Assembly (NCBI GenBank): GCA_023525975.1
Contig: CM042043.1
Coordinates: forward strand, 31,692,001 to 31,756,000
DNA: 64,000 nucleotides
Source of the DNA: Smallanthus sonchifolius
Taxonomy: Eukaryota > Streptophyta > Magnoliopsida > Asterales > Asteraceae
Direction of reading: 5' to 3'
Both the position numbers and the translations under genes were made by a program. Below the pieces are notes generated by a model that was given only the letters and a program-made list of their open reading frames with translations, had not been told where the DNA came from and ran no database searches. Positions 36,101 through 45,703 of this stretch are shown in pieces. Position 1 is the stretch's first letter. The number at the start of each line of letters is the position of its first letter.

Positions 36101-36998
36101 GACGGTTGCCAGAGGGCGAGCAACATTTCCTTAGAACATCATCCAGATTTGTGAGATTTTTGATGTCTGGGGTATTGACTTTATGGGACCTTTCCTAGCT
36201 TCTCGTGGAAACCAGTATGTCCTAGTAGCTGTTGACTACGTTTCTAAGTGGGCCGAGGCTCAAGCCTTGCCTACTAATGATGCTAGGGTGGTTGTTCAAT
36301 TTCTGAAGAAGCTGTTCTCTCCCTTTGGTGCCCCCAAGGCTCTTATTAGTGACCGTGGGACCCACTTCTGCAACTCCCAGTTGGAGAAGGCTCTATCACG
36401 ATATGGTGTGAACCATAGATTCTCCACAGCCTACCATCCACAGACCAGTGGACAGGTAGAGGTCATGAACCGGGGCATAAAGCGGATTCTTGAGAAGTCG
36501 GTTGGTCAGAACCGAAAGGATTGGTCGGATAGGTTAGATGATGCACTTTGGGCCTTCCGGACTGCGTATAAGACGCCTATTGGTACCACACCATTTAGGT
36601 TGATCTATGGAAAGGCGTGCCATCTTCCGGTGGAGTTGGAGCATAAGGCTTATTGGGTGTTGAAGGCGGTGAATCTTGACTTGGTGAGCGCGGGTAAGAA
36701 CCGGTTCACTCAGATTCATGAGCTTGATGAGTTGAGGAATCAAGCCTATGCAAACTCCACGATCTACAAGGAGCGCACTAAGAGTTTACATGACCGACGC
36801 TTGAAGGACAAGAAGGAATTCCGAGTGGGTGGTCGTGTGTTGCTTTACAACTCTAGGTTGCGATTGTTTCTCGGGAAGTTGAAGTCCTGATGGACGGGTC
36901 CCTACACGGTTAAGGAGGTGTTTCCTTATAGTACCGTCGAGATTGAGCACGAAGATGGGAGGATCTTCAAGGTCAACGATCATCATCTTAAGCCATAA
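33140..36998 (+). pseudogene. Athila-like Pol: protease, RT, RNase H, integrase
   Basis: One frame runs from 33140 to about 36150 with stops at 33998, 35000, about 35165 and 35576. A frameshift near 36145 leads into the integrase core, which has a further TGA at 36888. Protease: ALADLGASIKLMP (about 33555-33595). RT: WRVCIDYRKLND, RRMPFGLCSAPTTFQRCM and catalytic FMDDFSVFG (about 34900). RNase H: IMCDASDFAVG, ATEKELLAAVFAFDKF and VFTDHAALRHLF. Integrase: zinc-binding HCHEGPTGGHHG ... CDGC, then core residues D in GIDFMGPF, D in LISDRGTHF and E in SGQVEVMNRG. No chromodomain follows, as expected for Athila. The catalytic residues are in place; only the stops and frameshift kill it. Confidence 0.92.
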
Positions 36999-37374
36999 AT
37001 TGACGGACCGGTTGACCCGACATTGGAGGTGGTTGACCTCCACCCCAAGGACAAATGAATTCGGGGACTTGAGTCTAGCTAACGACTCGTTAATATACTT
37101 AGCCTGTTTCGGTGTCATCTTGGGTAACAATTCTTAGATTTTGTTTCTATGTTTATCTTCTTATTTTTATTTTTATTTTTTTTAGGATTTTACCATTTAT
37201 TTTTGAGTTTAGGTGATCGGAACGTGTTTTGGATCAAGCGGACTTTGGTTAGTGATTGGGATGTCTTAGGTATGTTTTCTGAATTTTTAGAAATTTTAGT
37301 TTGGAAGAATCGCAGTCGGGTTGGGTACAAGCTGCATAAAAAATCAGGTTTTTCTGTCTACTGGGCAAGAGACA

Positions 37375-38075
37375 CGGTCGTGCCTCACTATAGGCGCGGT
37401 CGTGCCTCTAACCCTAGGCGCGGTCGTGCCTAAGCACTTGGCGCGGTCGTGCCTCAGTGTTTGGGAGTGGTTCAAATTAGTTTCAAAGGCAGAACTTTTC
37501 ATTTTCCACCCCACCAAACCCCCTACTTGCGATTCTCCCTAACTTCCGCCGTGTTACTTCCATCTCCACAATCTAAGGTACGTTTCCGACCCTTTTGCGT
37601 TCGTATTTAGCCCTAGGATTTTACTCTAGAAATCTAAATTTTAGCTATTTTTAGGTTTTGTTAATCTTTGTCCGTTTATTTATTATATGTAGTTAGTTTA
37701 GGTCATACGTGCCCCCTAGGATTCTAAGCCAAGAAGCCCCTTCATAAAACGTGTTTAAATGGCGACTTTTAAAATCTGAAAACCCTAAAATGGGTTGAGC
37801 ACGGTCGCGCTCATGACCAGGCGCGGTCGTTCTCGGCTTTTGAATCCCAGGAGAGCTTGGTTTGGTCAGGCGCGGCCGTGCCTCTGTTGAGCGCGGTCAT
37901 GCCACTGTTGAGCGCGGTCGTGCCTATTGGATTCTGCCTTAGCGCGGTCGTGCCCCGCACCTGGCGTGACCGTGTTGTCGAGAACTTATGCCCGTGGTCG
38001 GCCACAGCGCGACCATGGGCTGGACAAATGGCCTAGGCGCGGTCGTGCCCCTTCCCAGGCGTGACCGTGCCCCTT
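37375..38075. repeat. Scattered array of GGCGCGGTCGTGCC-type palindromes in the pol-env spacer
   Basis: About fourteen near-copies of a 14-base word (GGCGCGGTCGTGCC, or GGCACG / CGTGCC arms around GT) occur in two clusters, 37375-37455 and 37798-38075. The same word type recurs in the 3' LTR at 41521-41815, just upstream of the putative TATA box. The second cluster lies inside the probable intron. Confidence 0.85.
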
Positions 38076-38154
38076 CATAACTTAGGTCAGAAACTTCATA
38101 AATTCAGTCTAGCGTCTTCATAACTGTTCTGATTTCATTTTTGTTGTCTTGTAG
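37578..38154 (+). other. Probable intron ahead of the env-like ORF
   Basis: AATCTAAG|GTACGTTT at 37577/37578 is a strong donor. TTTTTGTTGTCTTGTAG ending at 38154 is a strong acceptor with a pyrimidine tract. The next base starts the env-like ATG. The upstream CT-rich sequence (37500-37577) looks like an untranslated exon. A donor further upstream could also be used. This is prediction from sequence only. Confidence 0.55.
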
Positions 38155-39491
38155 ATGGCAGGCAACTGGGATCACCCATACTTAGAGTTTGATCTCAACG
38201 AGCATGAGTACGAGGTTCGTCTTGATGTTCTGTGGCCCCGTCGAGGCTGGATTTTGGCTGCGCGTCGCCTTGAGCCAGCTGCTATCGACGCCATCGGTCA
38301 GCGAGACCGGTGGAACGATCTTGTCACCACCCCTGGCACCGTTTGTTTAGGCTCCATGCTATATAGTACGTAGAGCTTGTGATGGAGTTTTTCTCCACTT
38401 ATGAGTTCGATTATCCTTGCGCGGACCTAGAGCAGCCCGAGACGATTAGGTTTAGGCTAGGCGGGGAGTGGCGAGTGATGTCAGTTGCCAGGTTCAGGAG
38501 ATTATTGGGTCTGTATACGAGGCAGGAGCTTCAGACAGAGATATTCACCGAGGGTATCATCGAGTTCCCGACAGAGGAGGATAAAGACCAGTTCTGGCAC
38601 GAGTTTGGATTTGGGATGTACGATCCGAGTTTGACCAAGGCTTCGAGCCTTCGGGATCCTCTGCAACGTGTTCTTCATCGCTGCATAGTTTATTCGATTT
38701 CTGGGAGAGGTCAGGGGGAGACGGTAGTGAACCCGAGGGAGCTTTTTTATCTATTTTGCCTTGTACGCCCGCGCACCTGCAATCTTACGCATTCTATCGC
38801 GGCGTACTCGGTGAACAGCTCAAGGCGCGATGTTACCAACGCTATTTGTGGAGGTCACTTAGTGACCAAGCTGGCAAGGCACTTTCAGTTATTGACCGAT
38901 GACTTGATAGGGGACCTGACCCCTGTGGCAGAGACCGTCGTGATGACCGTGCAGTCACTGAGAAACATGCACGTAGCTCGTCGTGGCGCAGGAGGGATTT
39001 GATTAGTTGACAGATGGGGACGGACATGGGATCCAGACCGTTCGGGTCCCGATCCAGATCTTGTACAGGCCGAGGCCGTCGCCGCCGCCCATCAGGCACA
39101 CGCCGCTCAGCAGGAGCAGGAGTAGGAGTAGGAGCAGGAGCAGGAGCAGGGGCACGAGCATCATGAGCCCGACCAGCCGCCTCCTCTGCCTCCGCCGCCA
39201 CCACCACCTCCTGTGACCGTCACCCATGATTTGTTCATGCGTAACTGGGCCTGGCAGTATGAGGTTAAGTGCGCCGCTGCTGCTGCTGGAGGGGCACCAT
39301 ACGTGGTTCCCCTACTATTCTTTATGCAGCCGGAGCAGCAGCCCGATCAGCCACCACCATCTCCACCGCATCATCAGTCACCGCCACCATCTCCACCGCA
39401 TCATCAGTCACCACCACCATCACTACCAGCAGCAGGAGGCAAGGAAGGCGGGGCCGCCAGCATCGACCTCGAGGGCATGAAGTGGGAGTAG
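38155..39491 (+). pseudogene. Athila env-like / ORF-1 protein, broken
   Basis: The ATG at 38155 opens MAGNWDHPYLEFDLNEHEYE. The frame shifts near 38370 (stop at 38371-38373); the second frame is read from 38379, EFFSTYEFDYPCADLEQPET. It continues through FRLGGEWRVMSVARFRRLLG and VNPRELFYLFCLVRPRTCN to a TGA at 39000-39002 and a TAG near 39123, and stays in that frame to 39491. The region resembles Athila ORF-1 proteins by its pattern of conserved Trp, Arg and Leu; this is a motif-level call. The C-terminal third is low-complexity (Gln/Glu, then Pro/His repeats). I see no convincing membrane anchor. Its place after integrase fits the env-like genes of Athila. Confidence 0.75.
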
Positions 39492-41332
39492 TACCTCCCA
39501 TTGCCTTTTGGTATCATTTTTGTGAGTTGTACTTGGTTGTATGTTGTACAAACTCTTGTATCGCGCTTCGGCGTTTATGATGTTCTTTTGTTGTACTTTT
39601 GTTTCTGTGTACTGTTATATATATTTGTCTTTACATTTCTGTTTATATTTTGGCTTGATGTTACTGATCTGTGTTTGACGTTGTTAGTCTTGATTAGATC
39701 TTGGAATTGTGGAACTACGTGGAACGTCATTTTTGTGGGTAGGCTTTTTGCGTATGCCATGATCGACATGGGGAAGTTTCAGTTCTCCCTTCACGCTTCA
39801 TTGCATTGCATTCCATTTTGCTTTGCATATTTTTGTATTCATTGAGGGCAATGTATGTTTCTAAGTGTGAGGTTGGGTGTTTATTCTTCGCTTTACATTA
39901 TTTTTTTGTTGTACATTGAGGGCAATGTACGATTCTAAGGGTAGGGTGGGAATGTTATTCACGTGATGTTTGTCCTGTTGAGCATTTTATCACTTCATTT
40001 TTTTGCAAAATCTTCCTTCATAATTTTTATTAGCACTAAATTAATTTTATAAAATTAAAAAAAAACACAAAAATATAATAAAAGTTAACCGTTTAGCATT
40101 CACAATTTTTAGTAAATAATAGAGGTTTGATTTTTCGAAAGTATTTGAGATAGAAATTTTATCGAGTCAAACCCAATTTTTTATGATAACCATGAGTTTT
40201 AGTGGGCTAAATGAATGAATTGCATATAACCTTTTGCTTACACCCATTCCTTTCCGTTTCCGTGAGTTTATTTTTGAGCCTTGATAGCTTTAGACATTGT
40301 TTGCTCTCGTTTTTACGGGTGCCGGATGTTTCATGCTTATTAGAACTTGCTTTTAGTATACATTTCGAAATCATGAACATAAATATTGCATAAAAATGAT
40401 TGAGGCATTAGGATAAACCTCTTTGTTAGCCTTTTATTTTTATTTTCCCTTCATCCGAACACATCCACTAGTTAGCCACGTTGAGCTTATCCCATGTTTT
40501 TCTTTTATTACCTACATTACACCGCCATTAAACCTTCATTAGCCTTTTTACTTATTTAATTATTCTATTTTCACCCGTGTTAGAAATCCGATTGGCTAAT
40601 GTTAATTTTATAGTTTTTATTTTGTTGTAATCTTCAAATTTTTGAGAAGTTTTTAGCTAATGAAAGATGCATATTGACTTAGTTCCCTTCAAAAAAAAAA
40701 TATCACAAAAATTAGGTGAATTATAGCCGATTAGAGCAATTTTATGAGCAAAGATGGAAATAATTCGGTTGTTAGCTCTTATATATACGAAAATATTAGC
40801 TAGTTTATTTTTCTTATTAGAAGTTGGTTTAGTTTTTGAGTTAGCATAGCTGTCGTGTTTTTAGCCATTTAGCCACTTTTAAATTCCACTTTCTTACCCT
40901 TAGCCATTGCCAAGTTACAACCCGTTTAAAGCCCTCTTGATTTGTGCTTTGTTTCATGTTAGTTGGTAGAGATTTGATCTTTTAGCAAGCTTATGATTTA
41001 TGCATGATTCATTGTCTTGGCATTTGAGTGTTCTATACATACTCCATTACTTGTATGATCATATATATTCCCAAGTGTGTGTGAACATTGTGAGAAGCAT
41101 AAAGTTGCATGCTAATGATTTCCTAGGCATATTCATTTGCTCATTTGGTTGTCACTTTGTTGGGCTCCTTGGGTTTCATTTAGTTAATTTTGCATTTTTT
41201 GAAAATCTTTTCAAACCTTTATAAGTTTATTAATGCTTACGGTTTTTCGTTTTGATCCATAGTGTCATTGGAAGTTTTGTTTCATTTTGATTTCTTGCTT
41301 GAGGACAAGCAATGTTCAAGTGTGGGGTTGTT
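39492..41332 (+). other. Athila 3' non-coding region ending in polypurine-like motifs
   Basis: AT-rich, no gene. A motif of the type TTGAGGGCAATGTA..TTCTAAG.GT.GGGT occurs at 39841-39876 and 39907-39950 and, as TTGAGGACAAGCAATGTTCAAGTGTGGGGTT, right before the 3' LTR (41298-41330). The last is the likely polypurine tract for plus-strand priming; the first two look like older or decoy copies. Confidence 0.65.
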
Positions 41333-42976
41333 TGATGTGTTAGTATTTACACATCTTTTTGGCACAAAACTTCGCTCATTTAACGATCAATTCTTGGTTA
41401 TATTCAACGTTTAGACATTAATTTGCTTCATTTCCTGTTTTGTACGTTTTTGTGAAGCTTGGTGAACAAACAAGAAGATTCCAGGATAAAAAGTGAAGTT
41501 TTAGGGTTTCTGTGATGGAGGCACAGTCGTGCCCCTACTTGGCACGGCCGTGCCAAGCTTGCAAACCCTAGGCACGGTCGCGCCCACATCTTGCACGACC
41601 GCGCCAAGCCAAAATCCAAGGCACAACCGTGCCTGGCCCCCCACGGTTGCGTGTCACCTCGTGAGTCTGAACAGCCGTACGTCCTCGACCAGTGGTACCC
41701 AATGGAAGCTCCGGATCGGTCAACCCTCTGTCACACGGTCGTGTCAAGACCTAGACACGACCGAGCCTTTGTACCAGGCACGGTCGTGCCCTCTCTCTTG
41801 GCACGGTCATGCCTCCCCTTTTCTATTTAAACAGAACTTAAACTCTCATTCAGTAGTTCAGCAACCAGAGAGAAAAACCCACTATTCCAGCTCATATTAC
41901 CCTTGTTCCAGCCACATTTCAAGCTTCTTGGAGAGGATACAACATCAAGAGGATCACCATACATCAACAACAACATCTAGGCTTGGAGGAGTGGTTTGAT
42001 TCTTGTTTTCATATCATGTTTCTCACTATTTTTCCCTGCTTATTTGTAATTTTAGTGCTCATGATGAGCTAAACTCTTGTTCAATTTGGTTTAGATGAAG
42101 TTTAGATACATTTGACAACATTCATGGATTATTGGCAATTATTATGTTAATGTTATGACAACCGTATGATTATTCTTCGATGAAATTATATATTCGAGTA
42201 TTTTGAGTTGTTTACAAGACTTGTATTTGTGTATGCCATATTATGTTGAAAGACTTGTGGTTTATGCTTATATTTATGGGTTGGTGTATGTATTTATATT
42301 AGCTTATGGCATTTGAATTGGAATGGTGAATGAAGTCTTGTTTATAAATCATTATATTTGTATGTGTATCCCTAACAATCAACTTGAGGTGGGTAGTGTG
42401 TTGTTCATATTATCTTTCCAACTAGTTGTTGGATTAGTGTATCTTAAACCGGGAGCTAATTCAATCTTTATAAACATTGACATGATTGTTAAACACGTGA
42501 GCTTCATTGTATGACTTTAGGTGGTTGGTTTGTATAATTCACGCTAGCTTTCCGAATGGTCATTTGATTAGATATCTTTGACGAGAATTTAGTCAATTTA
42601 TGTTTCGTGTATTTGCCATGCTTCTATGAGTGTATTAAATGTATTCTAGATGGATTCGACACCGAAGTGATATTTTCTCCTTGATTGATTGACTTGTGAT
42701 CTTAGCTTAGTTTATATATTTGCATGCTAGTTAAGTAAAACAAACTCTTCAAAATATCTTTTTTACCATCACTTGATTGAATCTTTATTCCGGTCTATTA
42801 TTGCATTCCACCGTGTCCACGGATTGATATCCGGTTCTTACCTTTACTATATTGCTATCCGACGGGTACACTGTCCGGTGTGTGTGTGTGATTAGTTTTT
42901 GGTGAAAACCCTTTTTAAAACTCAAATTGTGTGAAAAAAATACTTACAAAAATATATATATAGTTTACACACATCA
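41333..42976 (+). repeat. 3' LTR of the Athila element (1644 bp)
   Basis: Begins TGATGTGTTAGTATTTACAC and ends TTTACACACATCA, giving an 8-base terminal inverted repeat (TGATGTGT / ACACATCA). U3 carries GGCACGGTCGTGCC-type words at 41521-41815, followed by TCTATTTAAACA (about 41822) as a possible TATA box. About 145 bases present in the 5' LTR are missing near 42376. hAT sequence resumes at 42977. Confidence 0.9.
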
Positions 42977-43897
42977 GGAATCAACCAAAGAAATGTTGCA
43001 AGATTTTAGAGAAAGTGGATTTGATCCACTTTTGAAAAAAAATATCTTCTTTTTATGAAAAGCATAATATACAAGTATTAAACATGGAGGAAGATTATGT
43101 TAACTCAAGACCTCGAGCACAAAGGAACAAAGTCACCAATCAACTTTGTTTTAAGTTCGGATGCTTTATCACGGTTGTGGATAGGTTGAATCAAGAGTTT
43201 GGTGACCGTTTTAATGAGGCTAATACGAAATTTCTTAAAAATATGGTGGCTTTGAGCCCGCGTGACTCTTTCTCTAACTTTGATGCGTCAAAGTTACTCC
43301 GGTTGAGCGAGGTTTATCCATATGATTTTGGTAATGGGGAAAAGATTAAGCTAGAGCATCAACTTGGAGCATATCATCATCCTGTGCTAAAGGATATAAA
43401 TTTTGCTAACTTAAATGGTATGGCTGAGCTTGCTAAAGTGATGGTTAAAACAAGGAAACATATTTCTTATTATTTGGTTTATAGATTATTGAAGCTAGCA
43501 TTGGTTTTGCATGTTGCAACCGCAAGCGTTGAAAGATGTTTTTCGACAATGAAGCGTGTAAAATCAAGTTTGTGCAGTCGTATTGGTGATGATTTTTTAA
43601 ACGCTTGCGTAATTTGTGCCGTAGAGAAAGATGAACTTGCCAATGTTTCTAATGAAGATGTAATCTACCGCTTCCAAAAGATGAAAACACGTAAAGGACA
43701 ATTGTAGGATGTATTTTCTTTCTATTGTATTTAGTGAACAATATTTTTTGAGTTACATTTAAAAGTTTAATATAGTTTATCACTATTTGGTTTTTCTTGA
43801 CCTGATCCATTTTTAAACCAACCCATTTTTTGGCCACCCTTTATAAAAAATTTCTGTATTCGCCACTGTTGTCAACCCAACGACTATTCCACTTTTA

Positions 43898-44514
43898 GGT
43901 AGTGTTTGGTATGTATGAATGTATGGTGGGAATGTAATATGGAATCAGTTATTGCGCTGGAATGAAAAAAACATGTTTGTTAATCACATAGGAATGAAAA
44001 TGATCATTATATAAGGAATAAGATTTTTTTTTCACCTTATTTTGATTTTCATTCATTGGGAGAAGAATGTTTTCTTTTCATTCCTTCAAAAATGAAATGA
44101 TTTTGTTTGATTAATGATCTGAACTTTGACTCGACCCATGGCCTAAACCATGACCCGACCCATGGCCTGAACCATGGCCTGAACCATGGCCCGAACCATG
44201 ACATGTCCCGTGACCCGACCCATGACATGTCCCGTGACCCGACCCATGACCCAAACCATGATCCGTCTCATGACCTAACCCATGCCCTGACCCAATGACC
44301 CGAACCATAGCCCATCCCATGACACAACCCATAATATAAATCTATTAGTTAAAATTATTTCTCTGTCTACCAAACAACACGAAATAATGATTCGTTTCAT
44401 TCTCACATAGTAACCAAACATGAAAATTAATTAGTAAACAACACAAAATAATGATCAATTTGTTTCGCTTGTACGTTCCATTCTCTTGTTTCATTATCCA
44501 ATACCAAACAACCC
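43898..44514. mobile_element. PIF/Harbinger-like MITE (617 bp)
   Basis: Ends GGTAGTGTTTGGTA and TACCAAACAACCC form short inverted repeats, flanked by TTA (43895-43897 and 44515-44517), the 3-bp TWA duplication typical of the superfamily. Its centre (44130-44320) is a tandem-like run in which CATG recurs every 11-13 bases with CCCGACC or CCTGAACC between. No transposase. Confidence 0.72.
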
Positions 44515-44518
44515 TTAA

Positions 44519-45446
44519 GGGGTGCTTGGGATTACTTATTAACCCTAAAAGTTCTTTTTGTCAAAAGAACTTATTGACTTATTACTTTTATAAGAGAAGT
44601 TTTTAAAAGAAAGTGTTTGGATTAATTTATGTGGTGGGGAAAGTCAATAAGTTGTGTTTTTAAGAAATGTTTGGCTTGACTTATTCATGTAAATGACCAA
44701 AAAGGATATTCTTTTATAAGCTTCATTATCAAGGAAATCCATGAAAAAGAACCAAATCAGAATTCAAACAAATCACACACAAAATTCAAACAAATCACAC
44801 AAACAAATCAAGGAATCGATGAAACAAGAACCAAATCCATATTATAACTATCATAATCCATTAAATCAACAACTTTTTACAATATCTCAAGTTAGTGCTG
44901 GAAACAAGAACCAATAGCCCACAAATTCAGAATTCAAACAAAATCACAAAAATAGAACAAATCACACAGAATATCTGAACTTATTTTGAGAAATCACAGA
45001 GAAATCGAGATTGTATAAGAGAAATAGATGAGGTGGTCAAAGGAGCAGTAGAAGGCGAGCAGCGGCATCAGCAACAACGGCTGTCGTCGGAGCAGCAGAA
45101 ACGGGGCCCACAACGGCAAACGAGAGAGGGAGGGACGCGATTGGGAGCAACTGGTGTTGTTGGAACTGGAGGAGCGATTAGGGTTGGTAAAATGTAAGGG
45201 ATATATCTAGAAAATTACCCTTTAAAAGTCATAAGGAGAAATGAAAAGTAAAACATTGTTACTTCTCAAAAACAATTTCTCTCCCTTTTTCTAATAATTA
45301 TTTTAAAATCTCTTTTTATTATATCCAAAAAAACTTATAACTTATTTAGTTATTAAGATATATCCAAAAAAACTTATAACTTATTGACTTATTAAGAAAG
45401 ATAATAAGTCAATAAGTAGTTTTAAAAAGTAATCCCAAACACCCCC
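44519..45446. mobile_element. PIF/Harbinger-like MITE (928 bp)
   Basis: Left end GGGGTGCTTGGGATTACTT and right end AAGTAATCCCAAACACCCC (plus one C) are inverted repeats with one mismatch, flanked by TAA (44516-44518 and 45447-45449). No coding capacity; the interior is AT-rich. The left TAA overlaps the right TTA of the neighbouring MITE in a shared TTAA. Confidence 0.82.
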
Positions 45447-45703
45447 TAACGCTTTGCTCCCGAGTTTACTAAAAGAGTTAAAAGAAAAAGAAAGGATCCC
45501 TTCCCTTTTTTTCTTTTCCTTTCCTTTTCCCTCTTTTCCTTTCTCTCTAAATCTCTCAAAATTGGAAGGATTGATATAAGCCTTATTTTCCCTTCCATTC
45601 TCTCTAAACTCCAACCTCTCAATCAAACAACTCACCATTTCTTCTTGAAGCCCCACCTCAAACATCAACCTCTACTGCTTTTGTCTCTGAAAACTCAAGC
45701 AAC
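45447..45703. other. Polypurine/polypyrimidine stretch before the second Sirevirus
   Basis: An A/G-rich run (45470-45496) is followed by a C/T-rich run (45497-45560). No LTR, PBS or gag start is recognised, so the 5' part of the Sirevirus that begins near 45700 has been lost or replaced. Confidence 0.4.

Larger units (their letters stand above)
30062..42976 (+). mobile_element. Athila-like Ty3 retrotransposon, 5' LTR truncated
   Basis: Order: partial 5' LTR (30062-31292), PBS, gag, protease-RT-RNase H-integrase, a long spacer, env-like ORF, spacer, 3' LTR (41333-42976). It lies inside the hAT element. The first 552 bases of the LTR are absent from the 5' copy, so no 5' target duplication can be read. 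Gag, pol and the env-like ORF are all damaged. The Athila assignment rests on the tRNA-Asp PBS, the pol motifs and the env-like ORF, which resembles Athila ORF-1 proteins. Confidence 0.88.
26159..43707 (+). pseudogene. hAT transposase (TTF-type zinc finger / hAT dimerisation, ZMYM1-like), interrupted
   Basis: A likely 5' UTR intron precedes the ATG at 26159; a frameshift and stop follow within a few codons. Piece 1 includes IRRKYWLKGPCQPRGHDF. Across the solo LTR, piece 2 continues EWFDQYVNWLAYSVKADKAF with cysteine-rich CLCCYLC, then FTLLVDEPSDVSKKDLMAIV and, in other frames, GYDGASNMRGEF and YVHCFAHQLQLVVVAVAR. Piece 2 stops at GSGLNQELSLTR, where Athila sequence begins. Piece 3 (42977-43707) has the C-terminal dimerisation domain: HISYYLVYRLLKLALVLHVA, TASVERCFSTMKRVKSSL and DVIYRFQKMKTRKGQL. 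The family normally has roughly another hundred residues between pieces 2 and 3 (after a GDTRWGSH-type motif); these are missing. This would be a cut-and-paste transposase or a domesticated relative; here it is dead. Confidence 0.85.
25636..43868 (+). mobile_element. hAT superfamily transposon, split by two later LTR insertions
   Basis: Left end CAGCCGTGAATC and right end ATTCGCCACTG form degenerate inverted repeats. Directly outside are identical 8-bp words TTGTCAAC (25628-25635 and 43869-43876), the hAT-type target duplication. Inside is one transposase-like coding region in three pieces (26159-26394, 28938-30058, 42977-43707). Without the inserted solo LTR and Athila element, about 2.8 kb of hAT sequence remains. 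Confidence 0.88.

Noticed and set aside
39003..39580. Several overlapping ORFs around the Leu/Arg/Ser-rich stretch
   Set aside because: They are shadows of the Gln/Pro/His-rich tail of the Athila env-like ORF in other frames.
43084..43707. Independent host gene of the hAT dimerisation family
   Set aside because: It lies within the TTGTCAAC-bounded hAT element and continues the protein interrupted at 30058.
44107..44332. Repetitive ORFs (HGLNH / GHGSGHG)
   Set aside because: They are produced by the CATG-periodic array in a MITE.
45381..45668. Minus-strand ORF rich in Lys/Glu
   Set aside because: It covers the polypurine/polypyrimidine run and the end of a MITE; low complexity only.
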